A stretch of DNA of 64,000 nucleotides from Xenophilus sp. Marseille-Q4582 (GTDB lineage: Bacteria; Pseudomonadota; Gammaproteobacteria; Burkholderiales; Burkholderiaceae_C). The stretch spans positions 1,041,151 through 1,105,150 of the forward strand of contig NZ_CAKAKO010000002.1 in NCBI RefSeq assembly GCF_916700565.1, read 5' to 3'. Positions within the stretch are counted from its first letter, which is position 1. Every line of letters begins with the position of its first letter. A program made the position numbers and the translations under genes. The notes below the pieces were generated by a model. It had not been told where the DNA came from, did not search any database, and saw only the letters and a program-made list of their open reading frames with translations. This document shows positions 1-8,830 of the stretch, piece after piece.

Positions 1-759
1 TACCTTCGTAAGAAGTTCACCCACATTCGAGCCATCGTCCCCAGCGCGGCTATGTCTGCTGCGGGCATGATTGCTTGCGCCTGCGACGAGATCGTCATGG
101 GCAAGCACTCGTTCCTAGGTCCTTCAGATCCTCAGTTCAATTTGCCAACACCGCTTGGCGGTTACCGGCAGGTGGCTGCGCAGTCGATCATTGAACAGTT
201 CGAGCGCGCTCGCCGAGAGTGCTTGGCGGATCAGCGGAACCTAGCGGTGTGGGCGCCAATCCTGTCCCAATATGGGCCGGACCTCTTGGTGCAGGCTGAC
301 CGGGCATCAAAGCTGTCTAGAGAGCTGGTCCAGCAGTGGCTCAGTCGCTACATGTTTAAGGGTGACGCCGATGCCGACACCAAGGCGGCTACTGCCGCTA
401 CGTGGCTCTCAAGTCACGAAAACTTCAACAGTCACGGTCGGCACATCAACCGCGATGAGTTGAGAGCAAAGGGTTTGAAGATCGTCGATCTTGAGGCCGA
501 CGAAGAGGAACAAGACATCTTCCTCAGCGTCTTCCATGCGACCACGCATACGATGACAGATACGGGTGCGGTCAAGATCATCGAGAACCACCTGGGCCGC
601 GCCTTCATCAACCAAATGCAGTCAATGTTGGTACAGGCCGGCGTTCCTGTGGGTGTGCCGAACCAGCCTGCGCCTGGTCCAGGTCGTGCCCCGGCCGTTC
701 CGCCGGTGTTCCAGCCGGGTTTGAACCGCGCTCAGCGCCGCGAACTTAAGGGCAAGTAG
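1..759 (+). CDS. SDH-family (ClpP/SppA-like) serine protease, 5' end missing
   Basis: The reading frame is open from the first base, so the gene begins left of the window; a methionine at base 52 is internal. The visible 252 codons include PSAAMSAAGM, then DEIVMG and LGPSDPQF, the pattern of the serine dehydrogenase proteinase (SDH_sah, formerly DUF114) branch of the ClpP/crotonase fold; the Ser in AMSA is the expected nucleophile. Family members are thought to be membrane-linked or cytoplasmic proteases, substrate unknown. The C-terminal 50 residues are Pro-rich and end in a basic NRAQRRELKGK tail. GC content and codon choice (many A/T-ending codons) are clearly lower than in the rest of the window, suggesting acquired DNA. 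The family call is fairly sure; the role is unknown. Confidence 0.75.
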   Translation, partial: YLRKKFTHIRAIVPSAAMSAAGMIACACDEIVMGKHSFLGPSDPQFNLPTPLGGYRQVAAQSIIEQFERARRECLADQRNLAVWAPILSQYGPDLLVQADRASKLSRELVQQWLSRYMFKGDADADTKAATAATWLSSHENFNSHGRHINRDELRAKGLKIVDLEADEEEQDIFLSVFHATTHTMTDTGAVKIIENHLGRAFINQMQSMLVQAGVPVGVPNQPAPGPGRAPAVPPVFQPGLNRAQRRELKGK

Positions 760-1073
760 TGTGGCATTTAGCCGCTCTTGTTGAGTGCTTTGGGTATGTG
801 AATCAGTCTCTCGCTCACGAATCCCGCTCGCGCAACCAATTCCAGAAATGCAGAAGGCCCTCGAAAGAGGGCCTTTTGTTTTTCCGAAGCATCCCGGGCC
901 GCCGGCGCAATGCTGTCGCCGCTTACTGCCGTTAGGGCTTGATCGTCGTCCAGGCCCGCAATGACCCTGACGCGCGCAGCTGTCATCTTCCGTCCTACTG
1001 CTCTCTCTTTTCTTTTGTGACAAAGTGAAGGCGCGTCCTGGACGCGGCAGTCAGAGAAAGGGCTTGAACCAGC
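760..1073. other. Intergenic region with tRNA-3'-end-like stretch and composition change
   Basis: No convincing gene is seen. Bases 811-838 (ending CGCGCAACCA) resemble the T-arm and acceptor 3' end of a tRNA including CCA, but the T-loop reads CACGAAT rather than TTCGAAT and no 5' half is present. Such 3' fragments are typical att copies left by tRNA-targeting integrases. A strong terminator follows at 854-883. From about base 950 the composition becomes that of the rest of the window, and the promoter and leader of the next gene must lie here. Confidence 0.4.
854..883 (+). terminator. Rho-independent terminator
   Basis: A perfect 9-bp stem (AAGGCCCTC / GAGGGCCTT) closes a GAAA tetraloop and is followed by TTGTTTTT. 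It lies 95 bases after the protease stop codon. Because the stem begins with AA and ends with TT followed by T residues, it serves mainly plus-strand transcripts. Confidence 0.85.
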
Positions 1074-2339
1074 ATGAACAGCAGTCTGGCACCTCGCATC
1101 GAAGCGGAACTTGCGGCACTTCCGGTGCCGGTGGCCGTCGCCTTGCCCGATGGGCAGCGCATCGAACCCGCGGGCGCGCGCCTGCGGCTGGCGTTCTCGC
1201 GCTGGTCCAGCGTGGCCAAGCTGGCGGCCCGCCAGATCGGCAGCGTGGCCGAGGACTACGTGGAAGGCCGCGTGCAGATCGAGGGCGCCATGCGCGACCT
1301 GATGCAGGCCGCCGCCGCCTTGATGCCGGGCCAGCCGGTGCAGACGCAGACCGGGTGGTGGTCCCGCCTGTTGCGCAATGCCAAGTCGCGGGGGGCCCAC
1401 ACGCGCCAGAAGGACAGCGAGCAGATCCAGTTCCACTACGACGTCTCCGACGACTTCTATGCGCTGTGGCTGGATCCGCGCCGGGTGTATTCCTGCGCGT
1501 ACTTCCGCGAGGCCAGCCTGGACCTCGCGGGGGCCCAGGCCGCCAAGCTGGACCACATCTGCCGCAAGCTGCGGCTCAAGCCCGGCGAGCGCTTCCTGGA
1601 CATCGGTTGCGGCTGGGGCGCCCTGCTGCTGTGGGCCGCCGAGCATTACGGCGTGGATGCGACCGGCATCACCCTTTCGCAGAACCAGCATGCGCACGTG
1701 CAGGCGCTGATCGCTGAGCGCGGGCTGGCGGACCGGGTGCGCGTGCACTTGATGGACTACCGTGAACTCGAGGGCCAGCAGGCCTTCGACAAGATCGCAT
1801 CGGTCGGCATGTTCGAGCATGTGGGCCAGGCCCAGATGGACGGCTACTTCCGCGGCGTGCAGAAGCTGCTCGTGCCCGGGGGGCTGACGCTGCAGCACGG
1901 CATCACGGCGGGTGTCCTGGCGCACCAGCAACTGGGCGCCGGCATGGGCGACTTCATCGAGAAATACATCTTCCCGGGCGGCGAACTCCTGCACGTGAGC
2001 AGCGTGCTGCAGCACATCGCCGGCGCCGGGCTGGAAATGGTCGACACCGAGAACCTGCGCCCGCACTACGCGCGCACGCTGTGGGCCTGGTCCGACGCGC
2101 TGGAAGCGCAGCTGGAAAAGGCGCGCGCGGTGCTGGAAAAAACGGCGGGCCCCGAGCGCGGCGAGCGCATCCTGCGGGCCTATCGGCTGTATCTTTCGGG
2201 CTGCGCGATGAGTTTCGAGCAAGGCTGGATCTCGCTGCACCAGATGCTGTGCGCGCGGCCCGACGGCCAGATCCAGGCCCATGCGATGCGCGGCGCGCAG
2301 ACGGACTATCCCTTCACCCGCAACTACATCTACAACTGA
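1074..2339 (+). CDS. cfa: Cyclopropane-fatty-acyl-phospholipid synthase
   Basis: This SAM-dependent enzyme methylenates the double bond of unsaturated acyl chains in membrane phospholipids, forming cyclopropane fatty acids. The 421-residue protein has an N-terminal region (about 1-110), the family motif YDVSDDFY (122-129), the SAM-binding motif FLDIGCGWG (174-182) and GITLSQNQ (198-205). The C-terminal YRLYLSGCAMSF (C377) fits the region of the conserved family cysteine. It is slightly longer than E. coli Cfa (382 aa). The ATG at 1074 gives a full-length protein and follows a weak AGAAAGGG. A DUF1840 gene lies 15 bases downstream and is probably co-transcribed. The extra minus-strand open frames over it are GC-rich shadows. 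Confidence 0.93.
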   Translation: MNSSLAPRIEAELAALPVPVAVALPDGQRIEPAGARLRLAFSRWSSVAKLAARQIGSVAEDYVEGRVQIEGAMRDLMQAAAALMPGQPVQTQTGWWSRLLRNAKSRGAHTRQKDSEQIQFHYDVSDDFYALWLDPRRVYSCAYFREASLDLAGAQAAKLDHICRKLRLKPGERFLDIGCGWGALLLWAAEHYGVDATGITLSQNQHAHVQALIAERGLADRVRVHLMDYRELEGQQAFDKIASVGMFEHVGQAQMDGYFRGVQKLLVPGGLTLQHGITAGVLAHQQLGAGMGDFIEKYIFPGGELLHVSSVLQHIAGAGLEMVDTENLRPHYARTLWAWSDALEAQLEKARAVLEKTAGPERGERILRAYRLYLSGCAMSFEQGWISLHQMLCARPDGQIQAHAMRGAQTDYPFTRNYIYN

Positions 2340-2354
2340 TCACGGAGGTCGCCC

Positions 2355-2681
2355 ATGCTCTATCGCTTCAAGTCCCAGGCCAGCGCGGACGTGCTGATGC
2401 TCGAAGGCCACGCCCGGCCGCTCCTGGAGATCATCGGCAAATCGGCGGGCAGCAGCGGCATCATCACCGTCGACCAGATGCCTGGCGCCATCTCGGCGCT
2501 GCAGGCGGCGTCGCAGCGCGAGGCCGAGCAGGGGCGGCACAACCATGACGCGCATGCAGCCGAGGATCACGACACGCAGGCGGAGATCCAGCACGTGGGC
2601 CTGCACCAGCGCGCTGCGCCGCTGATCAAGATGATGCGCGAATCGATGGCGGAGAACCGCGATATCGTCTGGGGCACCTGA
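2355..2681 (+). CDS. DUF1840 domain-containing protein
   Basis: A 108-residue soluble protein starting MLYRFKSQASADVLMLE, typical of the small DUF1840 family found mainly in Burkholderiales; no function is established. The middle (about 54-80) is rich in Gln, His and charged residues. The start follows a clear CACGGAGG ribosome site and lies 15 bases after the cfa stop, so the pair is probably one transcript. Full family length; no anomalies. Confidence 0.85.
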   Translation: MLYRFKSQASADVLMLEGHARPLLEIIGKSAGSSGIITVDQMPGAISALQAASQREAEQGRHNHDAHAAEDHDTQAEIQHVGLHQRAAPLIKMMRESMAENRDIVWGT

Positions 2682-2706
2682 GCGGGGCCTGCGGGCCCGT
2701 CCGAAG

Positions 2707-2727
2707 GCGCCGGCCGGGGGCCGGCGC
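2707..2727. terminator. GC-rich hairpin between convergent genes
   Basis: A perfect 9-bp stem GCGCCGGCC / GGCCGGCGC with a GGG loop lies between the DUF1840 stop and the converging Bug receptor gene. There is no T-tract, so it is a hairpin rather than a canonical intrinsic terminator; it may still separate the two transcripts. Confidence 0.45.
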
Positions 2728-2749
2728 GCGCGCGGCGCACCGATCGGTG

Positions 2750-3784
2750 TCAATCCACCTTCGCCCCCGAATCCTTCACCACCTGCGCCCATTTCTCGTG
2801 CTCGCGCGCGATGTGCTGGGTGAATTCGGCCGGCGTGCTGCCGCTGGGAATTGCGCCCTGCGCCAGCATCTTCTCCTTCACATCGGCGCTGGCCAGTGCA
2901 CGCGCCACTTCCTGCTGCAGGCGCTGCACGGTGCCGGCCGCCGTGCCTGCCGGCGCGAGCAGGCCGAACCAGGAACTGGCCTCGAAGCCCTTGAGCGCCG
3001 GGCCGCCGGCCTCTTCCACCGTGGGCACGTCGGGCAAGGCGGCCGAGCGCTGGCTGCTGGTCACGGCCAGCGCCTTGAGCTTGCCGGCCTTGATCTGCTG
3101 CATGGACGACGGCAGGTTGTCGAACATCACGTCGGCATTGCCGGCCACCAGGTCCAGCAGGGCCGGTGCCGAGCCCTTGTAGGGCACGTGGGTCATCTGC
3201 ACGCCCGTCATGCGCTTGAACAGTTCGCCGGCCAGGTGGATCGACGTGCCGCTGCCGCTGGACGCCATGTTGAACTGGCCCGGGTTCGCCTTGGCCTTGG
3301 CGATGAAGCTGGCCACCGAATCGATGCCCAGCTGCTTCGCCTTCTCGGCGTTCATCTCCATCACGTTGGGCACGGCCGCGACCATGGTGACGGGCACGAA
3401 GTCCTGGATCGGGTCGAAAGGCAGCTTGGGGTACAGGGCCCGGTTGATGCCATGCGTGCCGACGGTGCCCATGAGCAGCGTGTAGCCGTCGGCGGGCGCG
3501 CGGGCCACGATCTCAGCGCCGACATTGCCCCCGGCCCCGGCGCGGTTGTCCACGACGAAAGGCTGTCCCAGCGCCTTCGACAGCTCGGGCGCCACGGCTC
3601 GCGCCAGGATGTCGGTGGTGCCGCCGGCGGCGAAGGGCACCACGATGCGCACGGGCCTGCTGGGCCAGTTCGCCTCGGCCAATGCGGCGCCCGGCCAGGC
3701 CAGGGCCCCGAGCAGGGCGGCACCCAGCCATGCGCGGCGGCGGGCGGACAGGGGGCAAGCACGGGACGCAGGAACGGGGCTCAT
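2750..3784 (-). CDS. Bug-family periplasmic solute receptor (TctC-like)
   Basis: The product (344 aa) is a periplasmic binding protein of the tripartite tricarboxylate transporter receptor family, which usually binds carboxylates. Diagnostic segments are [45 protein letters not shown] and the C-terminal [17 protein letters not shown]. The N-terminus has an Arg-rich start and an Ala-rich hydrophobic stretch ending in ALAEANWPS, a Sec signal. I chose the ATG at 3784 over an upstream in-frame start because AGGAG precedes it by eight bases and because it overlaps the stop of the gene upstream (ATGA). No TctA/TctB permease genes lie nearby, so the partner and ligand are unknown. Confidence 0.88.
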   Translation of the reverse strand: MSPVPASRACPLSARRRAWLGAALLGALAWPGAALAEANWPSRPVRIVVPFAAGGTTDILARAVAPELSKALGQPFVVDNRAGAGGNVGAEIVARAPADGYTLLMGTVGTHGINRALYPKLPFDPIQDFVPVTMVAAVPNVMEMNAEKAKQLGIDSVASFIAKAKANPGQFNMASSGSGTSIHLAGELFKRMTGVQMTHVPYKGSAPALLDLVAGNADVMFDNLPSSMQQIKAGKLKALAVTSSQRSAALPDVPTVEEAGGPALKGFEASSWFGLLAPAGTAAGTVQRLQQEVARALASADVKEKMLAQGAIPSGSTPAEFTQHIAREHEKWAQVVKDSGAKVD

Positions 3785-4167
3785 GCAGAGATCTCCTGAT
3801 GATCGGGCCACAGCTGGCGCAGGACGGCGCGCAGCGGCTGGCCCTGGCGCAGGCCCAGGCGTTGCGCGGCGGGGTTGAGGTGGCTCAGCACGCCGTGATC
3901 GAGCGTGCTGCGCGCTTCACCGATGCGCGCGCTGTGGTGGGCCACCGTGCAGGCGGCCAGCTCCCGGGCCTGCAGCAGGTCCAGGGCCGCGATGCCGGCG
4001 GCGTCGCGACCGCCGCCGGCGTCGTTGAATACCGAAAGCAGCGGCTGCGCCGCGAGCGCATAGCGCGCCGAGCTGCGGCCGCCGTGCGAGCCGCTGACGG
4101 CGATGCAGCCCGCGTCCCGGGGCTGGAGCTCGGTGATGGAATCGACCACGCGCAGGCAGATCGGCAT
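3781..4167 (-). CDS. Conserved small protein coupled to a Bug receptor, function unknown
   Basis: A 128-residue soluble protein whose stop codon overlaps the receptor start by ATGA, indicating translational coupling. Visible blocks are [45 protein letters not shown] and GVLSHLN; the Gly/Ser-rich SGSHGG followed by FNDAG looks like a conserved nucleotide- or ligand-binding architecture, but I do not recognise a named family. No signal peptide or membrane segment is visible. The codon pattern and clean coupling support a real gene. The start (ATG 4167) has no obvious ribosome site and is less certain. Confidence 0.65.
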   Translation of the reverse strand: MPICLRVVDSITELQPRDAGCIAVSGSHGGRSSARYALAAQPLLSVFNDAGGGRDAAGIAALDLLQARELAACTVAHHSARIGEARSTLDHGVLSHLNPAAQRLGLRQGQPLRAVLRQLWPDHQEISA

Positions 4168-4241
4168 GCCGCGTTGTAGCGGCTATCCCGCCGCGCCCCG
4201 CAGGGTGAAAACCCCTGGAGCGCCCGGTTGCCGGCGCCGGC

Positions 4242-5831
4242 CTACAGGGGCCCGGCTTCGGCCTCGGCGGGCGTCGCCTGCTCCGCGGGGCCCAGGCGCC
4301 GCACCGCTACCCAGAGGATGCGCTGCTCGTCGACCTCGCCGACGCGGAACTCGAAGCCGTCGTGGCGCAGCGTCTCGTCCACCGCGGGCAGCCGGCCGAA
4401 GCGCGCCAGCAGGTAGCCGGCCACGGAGTTGTAGCGGTCCGTGTCGCTCACGAGGTCGTGCGTGTCCAGCAGGCGCTCGAGCTGGTGCAGGTCGGCCGAG
4501 CCGGCGACGCGCCACTGGCCGTCGCCCACGCCCTGGATCTCGAGGGTCTCATCCTCGTCCGGGAACTCGCCGGCGATGGCTTCCAGCACGTCGATCGGCG
4601 TGACCACGCCCTGCACCTGGCCGTATTCGTCGGTGACGAGCGCGAGCTGGCCGCGCGCGTGGCGCAGGATGTCGATCGCCTGCATCACCGTGGTGCTGGC
4701 GGGCAGGTAAAGGGGCGGGCGCAGGCAGCCGTCGGATGCGTCGAGGCGGCCTCCCTCGGCCACGGCGCCCAGCAGGTCCTTGACGCGCGCCACGCCGATG
4801 ACCGCGTCCAGCGAGCCGCGGCACACCGGGAACATGCTGTGCGGCGTGGCCAGCAGCTGGGCACGCAGTTCGGCGGCGTCTTCCTCGATGTCGGCCCAGG
4901 AGATGTCGCCGCGCGGCGTCATGATCGAGCGCACGCTGCGCTCGGCCAGCGACAGCACGCCGCTGACCATGTGCCGCTCCTCGGGCGCGAAGGCGGGCGC
5001 TTCGGCCGGCCGGTCGTCCGCGTCGCTGCTGGGCACGGTCTCGCCATGCAGGCGCCCACCGAGCAGGCGCAGCACGGTCTCGGCCGTGCGCTCGCGCAGC
5101 GGCTGCGCGGCTTGCTGGCGCGCCTGGTTGCGCCGGGCCCACTGGTTGAAGAACTCGATCAGGATCGAGAAGCCGATGGCGGCGTACAGATAGCCCTTGG
5201 GCAGGTGGAAGCCCAGGCCCTCGGCCACCAGCGACAGGCCGATCATGAGCAGGAAGCTCAGGCACAGCATGACCACGGTGGGGTGCGCGTTCACGAAGCG
5301 CGTGAGCGGCTTGGAGGCCAGCAGCATCACGCCGATGGAGATCACGACGGCCGCCATCATCACGGGCAGGTCGTTCACCATGCCCACGGCCGTGATCACG
5401 GCGTCGAGGGAGAACACGGCATCGAGCACCACGATCTGCGCCACCACCACGCCGAAGCCGGCGTAAGCCACCTGCGTGCGGTGCGTGTGCACCACGCCTT
5501 CCAGACGCTCGTGCAGCTCGGTCGTGGCCTTGTACAGCAGGAACAGGCCGCCGCCCAGCAGGATCAGGTCGCGCCCCGAGAAGGGCTTGCCCCAGACGCT
5601 GAACAGCGGCGCCGTGAGCGTGACCAGCCAGGAGATGACCGACAGCAGGCCCAGGCGCATGACCAGCGCGAGGCTCAGCCCGATCACGCGCGCACGGTCG
5701 CGCTGGTGCGGCGGCAGCTTGTCGGCCAGGATCGCGATGAAGATCAGGTTGTCGATGCCCAGCACGATCTCCAGCACGACCAGCGTCAGCAGGCCGGCCC
5801 AGACTGCCGGGTCGGTGAGCAGCTCCATCAT
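4242..5831 (-). CDS. TerC-family membrane protein with CBS pair and CorC/HlyC domain
   Basis: A 529-residue inner-membrane protein. Residues about 1-235 form the TerC-type segment with several hydrophobic helices and the signature [20 protein letters not shown]; acidic residues in these helices are associated with metal handling (Mn and tellurite resistance) in the family. A CBS-domain pair (about 295-420, with [13 protein letters not shown] and [21 protein letters not shown] blocks) and a C-terminal transporter-associated CorC_HlyC domain (about 435-515) follow, the layout of E. coli YoaE/YegH. The start could also be the second Met. No manganese riboswitch was recognisable in the roughly 270 bases upstream. 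Substrate not determinable. Confidence 0.88.
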   Translation of the reverse strand: MMELLTDPAVWAGLLTLVVLEIVLGIDNLIFIAILADKLPPHQRDRARVIGLSLALVMRLGLLSVISWLVTLTAPLFSVWGKPFSGRDLILLGGGLFLLYKATTELHERLEGVVHTHRTQVAYAGFGVVVAQIVVLDAVFSLDAVITAVGMVNDLPVMMAAVVISIGVMLLASKPLTRFVNAHPTVVMLCLSFLLMIGLSLVAEGLGFHLPKGYLYAAIGFSILIEFFNQWARRNQARQQAAQPLRERTAETVLRLLGGRLHGETVPSSDADDRPAEAPAFAPEERHMVSGVLSLAERSVRSIMTPRGDISWADIEEDAAELRAQLLATPHSMFPVCRGSLDAVIGVARVKDLLGAVAEGGRLDASDGCLRPPLYLPASTTVMQAIDILRHARGQLALVTDEYGQVQGVVTPIDVLEAIAGEFPDEDETLEIQGVGDGQWRVAGSADLHQLERLLDTHDLVSDTDRYNSVAGYLLARFGRLPAVDETLRHDGFEFRVGEVDEQRILWVAVRRLGPAEQATPAEAEAGPL

Positions 5832-6103
5832 GCGCGCGCTCCTTCGGCCGCCGCGGCGCGCAGGCGCGCCGCTGGGCGGGCCGAGGCGGCCGGCGCGGTG
5901 CGAGGAAAGAAGGCGGGGAAGGACCGGAAAACGGGGCAGGCCGGTCGCCTGGACGGGGTGCTGGCGCAGGCCAGCGCCCGACTGGGAGGTTCGGGGGGCA
6001 TGGGGGCAAGTCTAGAAAGCGGCCGCCTTCGCGGCGCCTGAATTCCCGGACCTTGCCGGGGAAATGATGGCGTCAGGGCGTGGTCAGGGCGGTGGGCGCT
6101 GCG

Positions 6104-6946
6104 TCAGTGCGGTGCCAGCAGGCCCGCGCCCAGCAGGGCGAACAGCAGCGCGCCGAGGGCCAGGCGGTAGTAGACGAAAACCATGTAGCTGCGCGAGGAC
6201 ACGATGCGCAGGAACCAGACAATGACGCCGTAGCCCACCCCGAAGGCGATGACCGTGGCCAGCGCCGTCGGGCCGGGCGCCACCGGCCCGGGCACGCCCC
6301 AGCTCTTGACGAGCTGGTACAGGCCCGAGGCCATGACGGCCGGCACGGCGAGCAGGAAGGAATAGCGCGCGGCGGCCTCGCGCGTGTAGCCCAGCAGCAG
6401 GCCAGCCGTGATCGTGCCGCCCGAGCGCGACACGCCCGGGATCAGCGCCATCGCCTGTGCCAACCCGTAGAGCAGTCCGTGGCCCCAGCTCAGTGTCTGC
6501 AGGTCACGCGTCTTGCGGCCGCGCCGGTCGGCCCAGGCCAGGACCAGCGCGAACAGCATGAGCATGGCGGCCGTGATGTAGAGGTTGCGCAGCGAGGTCT
6601 CGATCGCATCCTTGAACAGCAGCCCCAGCACCGCGATCGGCAGCGTGCCGATGATGATCAGCCAGCCCATGCGGGCGTCGGCAGGCATGCCGCCGCGGCG
6701 GCCACCGGGCGCCAGCGAGGCAAACCAGGCGCGCAGGATGCGCAGGATGTCGTGGCGGAAGTAGATCAGCACCGCCAGCTCGGTGCCCAGCTGGGTGATG
6801 GCGGTGAAGCTGGCGCCCGGGTCCACCCCCGAGGGCAGCAGCGGCCCGAGGATGCGCAGATGGGCGCTGGAGGAAATGGGAAGGAATTCGGTCAGTCCTT
6901 GGACCAGGCCGAGGAGGGCTGCTTCGAGCCAGGACACAACACCCAT
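6104..6946 (-). CDS. uppP: Undecaprenyl-diphosphatase
   Basis: UppP (BacA) dephosphorylates undecaprenyl pyrophosphate to recycle the lipid carrier for peptidoglycan and other envelope polymers; it is a polytopic inner-membrane enzyme and overproduction gives bacitracin resistance. The 280-residue protein shows both catalytic signatures, [13 protein letters not shown] near the N-terminus and [10 protein letters not shown] in the middle, and about eight hydrophobic segments. An in-frame start 46 codons upstream exists, but the intervening Arg/Ala/Pro-rich segment is not family-like, so the ATG at 6946 was chosen. It is transcribed divergently from the porin gene. Confidence 0.92.
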   Translation of the reverse strand: MGVVSWLEAALLGLVQGLTEFLPISSSAHLRILGPLLPSGVDPGASFTAITQLGTELAVLIYFRHDILRILRAWFASLAPGGRRGGMPADARMGWLIIIGTLPIAVLGLLFKDAIETSLRNLYITAAMLMLFALVLAWADRRGRKTRDLQTLSWGHGLLYGLAQAMALIPGVSRSGGTITAGLLLGYTREAAARYSFLLAVPAVMASGLYQLVKSWGVPGPVAPGPTALATVIAFGVGYGVIVWFLRIVSSRSYMVFVYYRLALGALLFALLGAGLLAPH

Positions 6947-7226
6947 GGGCAATTCTTCGATGACGGCGCAAGCGCGGGCCGGTGCCCGCCGCGGGGCCGC
7001 GAGTGTCGCACGGCCCCGGTGACCCCACGGCGCGGGCGCGCAGCCGGTGTCCCGGGGCCAAGGGATGTGAACTAGACGCAACACTCCAAAGAAGCAATCA
7101 AAAGGGTTTACCCGATGTCACGGAACTGACTTGTTGTGGCTGGAGCCTGCAAGGCGTCCCGGGCTGGGTGCCCGGGCTCCCCGCTTACGGCAGAGAAGCA
7201 ACAGTACACATCCTGGAGTTCTACGA

Positions 7227-8438
7227 ATGAAAAAGACCCTGGCGGCCCTGGCCGCACTGGCGCTGTGCGGCGTCGCATCGGCCCAGTCTTCCGTCACCCT
7301 GTTCGGCGTGGTCGACGTCGCGGTCAGCAACGTCTCCAACAAGGCCGAGCGCGTCTACACGCTGGCCGACCTGACCCGCCCCTCGCTGCTGGCCGACAGC
7401 ATCAAGGTCAGCCGCACCGAGCTGCGCAATTCGGGCCTGAGCTCCAGCCGCCTGGGCTTTCGCGGTGTGGAAGATCTGGGTGGCGGCCTGACGGCCGGCT
7501 TCTGGCTCGAATCGCCCCTGACCAACGACGACGGCGGTGGCCTGAGCGCCTTCAGCCGCCGCTCGACCGTCAGCCTGGCCGGCGGCTTCGGTGAGCTGCG
7601 CCTGGGCCGCGACTCCACGCCCACCAAGCTGAACGACGACCAGTTCGATCCGTTCGGCGCCACCGGCATCGGCGCCTCGCTGATCGCCACCGCCTACAGC
7701 CACAGCCGCGTGAGCAACTCGGTGCAGTACTTCCTGCCCAGGGGCCTGGGCGGCGTGTACGGCAACGTGATGTACGCCTTCCACGAGCGCAGCCGCTTCG
7801 ACCCGCTCACGGCCGTGCAGCGCGACTCCAAGGCCGGCCAGTTCTTCGGCGGCCGCATCGGCTTCGCCAACGGCCCGCTGGACGTGGCCGTGGCCTATGG
7901 CCAGCTGGACGGTGCCACGGTCACGACCGACACCATCAACATCGGCACCGACCGCACCACCAAGAACAAGATCCTGAGCGCCGGCGCCACCTATGACTTC
8001 GGCGTCGTCAAGCTCTTCGGCCAGTATTCGCAGAACCGCACCGAGCGCAGCACGCTGGCGGCCGACTACACGAACGGCTTCCTGGTGGTGGACCCCAAGA
8101 CCAAGGTGCAAGGCTACCTGCTGGGCGTGTCCGTGCCGGTCGGCGCGGGCCTGATCCGCGCCAGCTACGCCCACGTCAAGTACGACGACAACACCGTCGG
8201 CACGTTGTGGAACCCGGTGGAAGACCGCAAGGCCAACAAGTTCGCGCTCGGCTACCAGCACAACCTGTCCAAGCGCACGGCCCTGTACGCCACCGTGGCC
8301 CGCGTGTCGAACAAGAACGGCGCGGCCCTGACCGTGGGCGGCCCGGCCCTGACGGCCGCGCAACTGGCGCCCGCCGGCGCGACCTACCGCATGAAGAACT
8401 CGACGGGCTACGAGTTCGGTCTGCGCCACTCGTTCTGA
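7227..8438 (+). CDS. Gram-negative porin (Omp32-like)
   Basis: The 403-residue precursor has a classic Sec signal (KKTLAALAALALCGVASA) with predicted cleavage before QSSVTLFG, the standard N-terminus of betaproteobacterial trimeric porins. It contains alternating beta-strand patterns, a GFRGVEDLGGGL block and a C-terminal Phe (GLRHSF) needed for Bam-dependent outer-membrane insertion. It should form an anion-preferring general diffusion channel, as known for Omp32 of the same family. The ATG at 7227 is preceded by TGGAG; a TTG 32 codons upstream would destroy the signal peptide. The 280-base leader shared with uppP suggests its own strong promoter, and a terminator follows at 8624. Confidence 0.93.
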   Translation: MKKTLAALAALALCGVASAQSSVTLFGVVDVAVSNVSNKAERVYTLADLTRPSLLADSIKVSRTELRNSGLSSSRLGFRGVEDLGGGLTAGFWLESPLTNDDGGGLSAFSRRSTVSLAGGFGELRLGRDSTPTKLNDDQFDPFGATGIGASLIATAYSHSRVSNSVQYFLPRGLGGVYGNVMYAFHERSRFDPLTAVQRDSKAGQFFGGRIGFANGPLDVAVAYGQLDGATVTTDTINIGTDRTTKNKILSAGATYDFGVVKLFGQYSQNRTERSTLAADYTNGFLVVDPKTKVQGYLLGVSVPVGAGLIRASYAHVKYDDNTVGTLWNPVEDRKANKFALGYQHNLSKRTALYATVARVSNKNGAALTVGGPALTAAQLAPAGATYRMKNSTGYEFGLRHSF

Positions 8439-8623
8439 TTGGCGCAGACGGCCGGGCCTTGCAGCGTGCTGGCGCTGTAGCTGCAAAGTCCGGCGGCAAG
8501 GTCGCAAGACCCTGCCGACCCGAGGCGCGTGTTGCAAGCGCGCGCTTCGGGAAGCCAAAGGGTTGCCCGCATCCGGGGCAGCCTTCATTCCAAGTTTCTC
8601 CAAGGAGCCTGCTGGTTCATTCG

Positions 8624-8648
8624 GCCCGCCGTTGTGCGGGCTTTTTTT
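8624..8648 (+). terminator. Rho-independent terminator of the porin gene
   Basis: The stem GCCCGCC...TGCGGGC closes a short GTTG-type loop and is followed by seven T residues (8642-8648). It lies about 190 bases after the porin stop, so the porin mRNA has a long 3' untranslated region. Confidence 0.85.
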
Positions 8649-8779
8649 CGCCTGCGCGTTGGCGCCTGACGCGGGTTCTTCGTGCAGGGGCTGGGGCCCG
8701 GACGGCCCGGGGCGCTGCGTGCAGGGGGCCGGGGGCTCCCGTGACACAGGCCTTGCCGATGCCAGGCCCGCGCGCCCAC

Positions 8780-8808
8780 AAAAAAGCCGGGGGTCCCCGG
8801 CTTTTTTG
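8780..8808 (-). terminator. Bidirectional rho-independent terminator
   Basis: A symmetrical hairpin (AAAAAGCCGGGG / CCCCGGCTTTTTT) with A-tract on one side and T-tract on the other can stop transcription from both directions. It lies 22 bases after the stop of the minus-strand Bug receptor gene and also backs up the porin terminator. Confidence 0.88.
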
Positions 8809-8830
8809 AGTGGGAGCGAGACGCCGCCGC

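Larger units (their letters stand above)
8439..8830. other. Intergenic region between convergent porin and Bug receptor genes
   Basis: No gene is seen in these 392 bases. It holds two terminators (8624-8648 and 8780-8808) and an additional GC-rich imperfect hairpin around 8518-8552. The region between the two terminators is GC-rich and shows nothing recognisable. Confidence 0.7.

Noticed and set aside
811..838. Annotating a tRNA gene
   Set aside because: Only a 3'-like end is present, the T-loop is not canonical and no anticodon arm exists; kept only as a possible attachment-site remnant.
768..2282. Long minus-strand open frame opposite cfa
   Set aside because: His/Gln/Ala/Arg-rich nonsense composition typical of antisense frames in GC-rich DNA; cfa has all family motifs.
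4362..6041. 559-codon plus-strand frame opposite the TerC gene
   Set aside because: His/Gln/Arg/Ala-rich antisense shadow; the TerC/CBS protein is fully recognisable.
5832..6103. Manganese (yybP-ykoY) riboswitch upstream of the TerC gene
   Set aside because: Such riboswitches often precede TerC genes, but I could not find their conserved core in this GC-rich leader.
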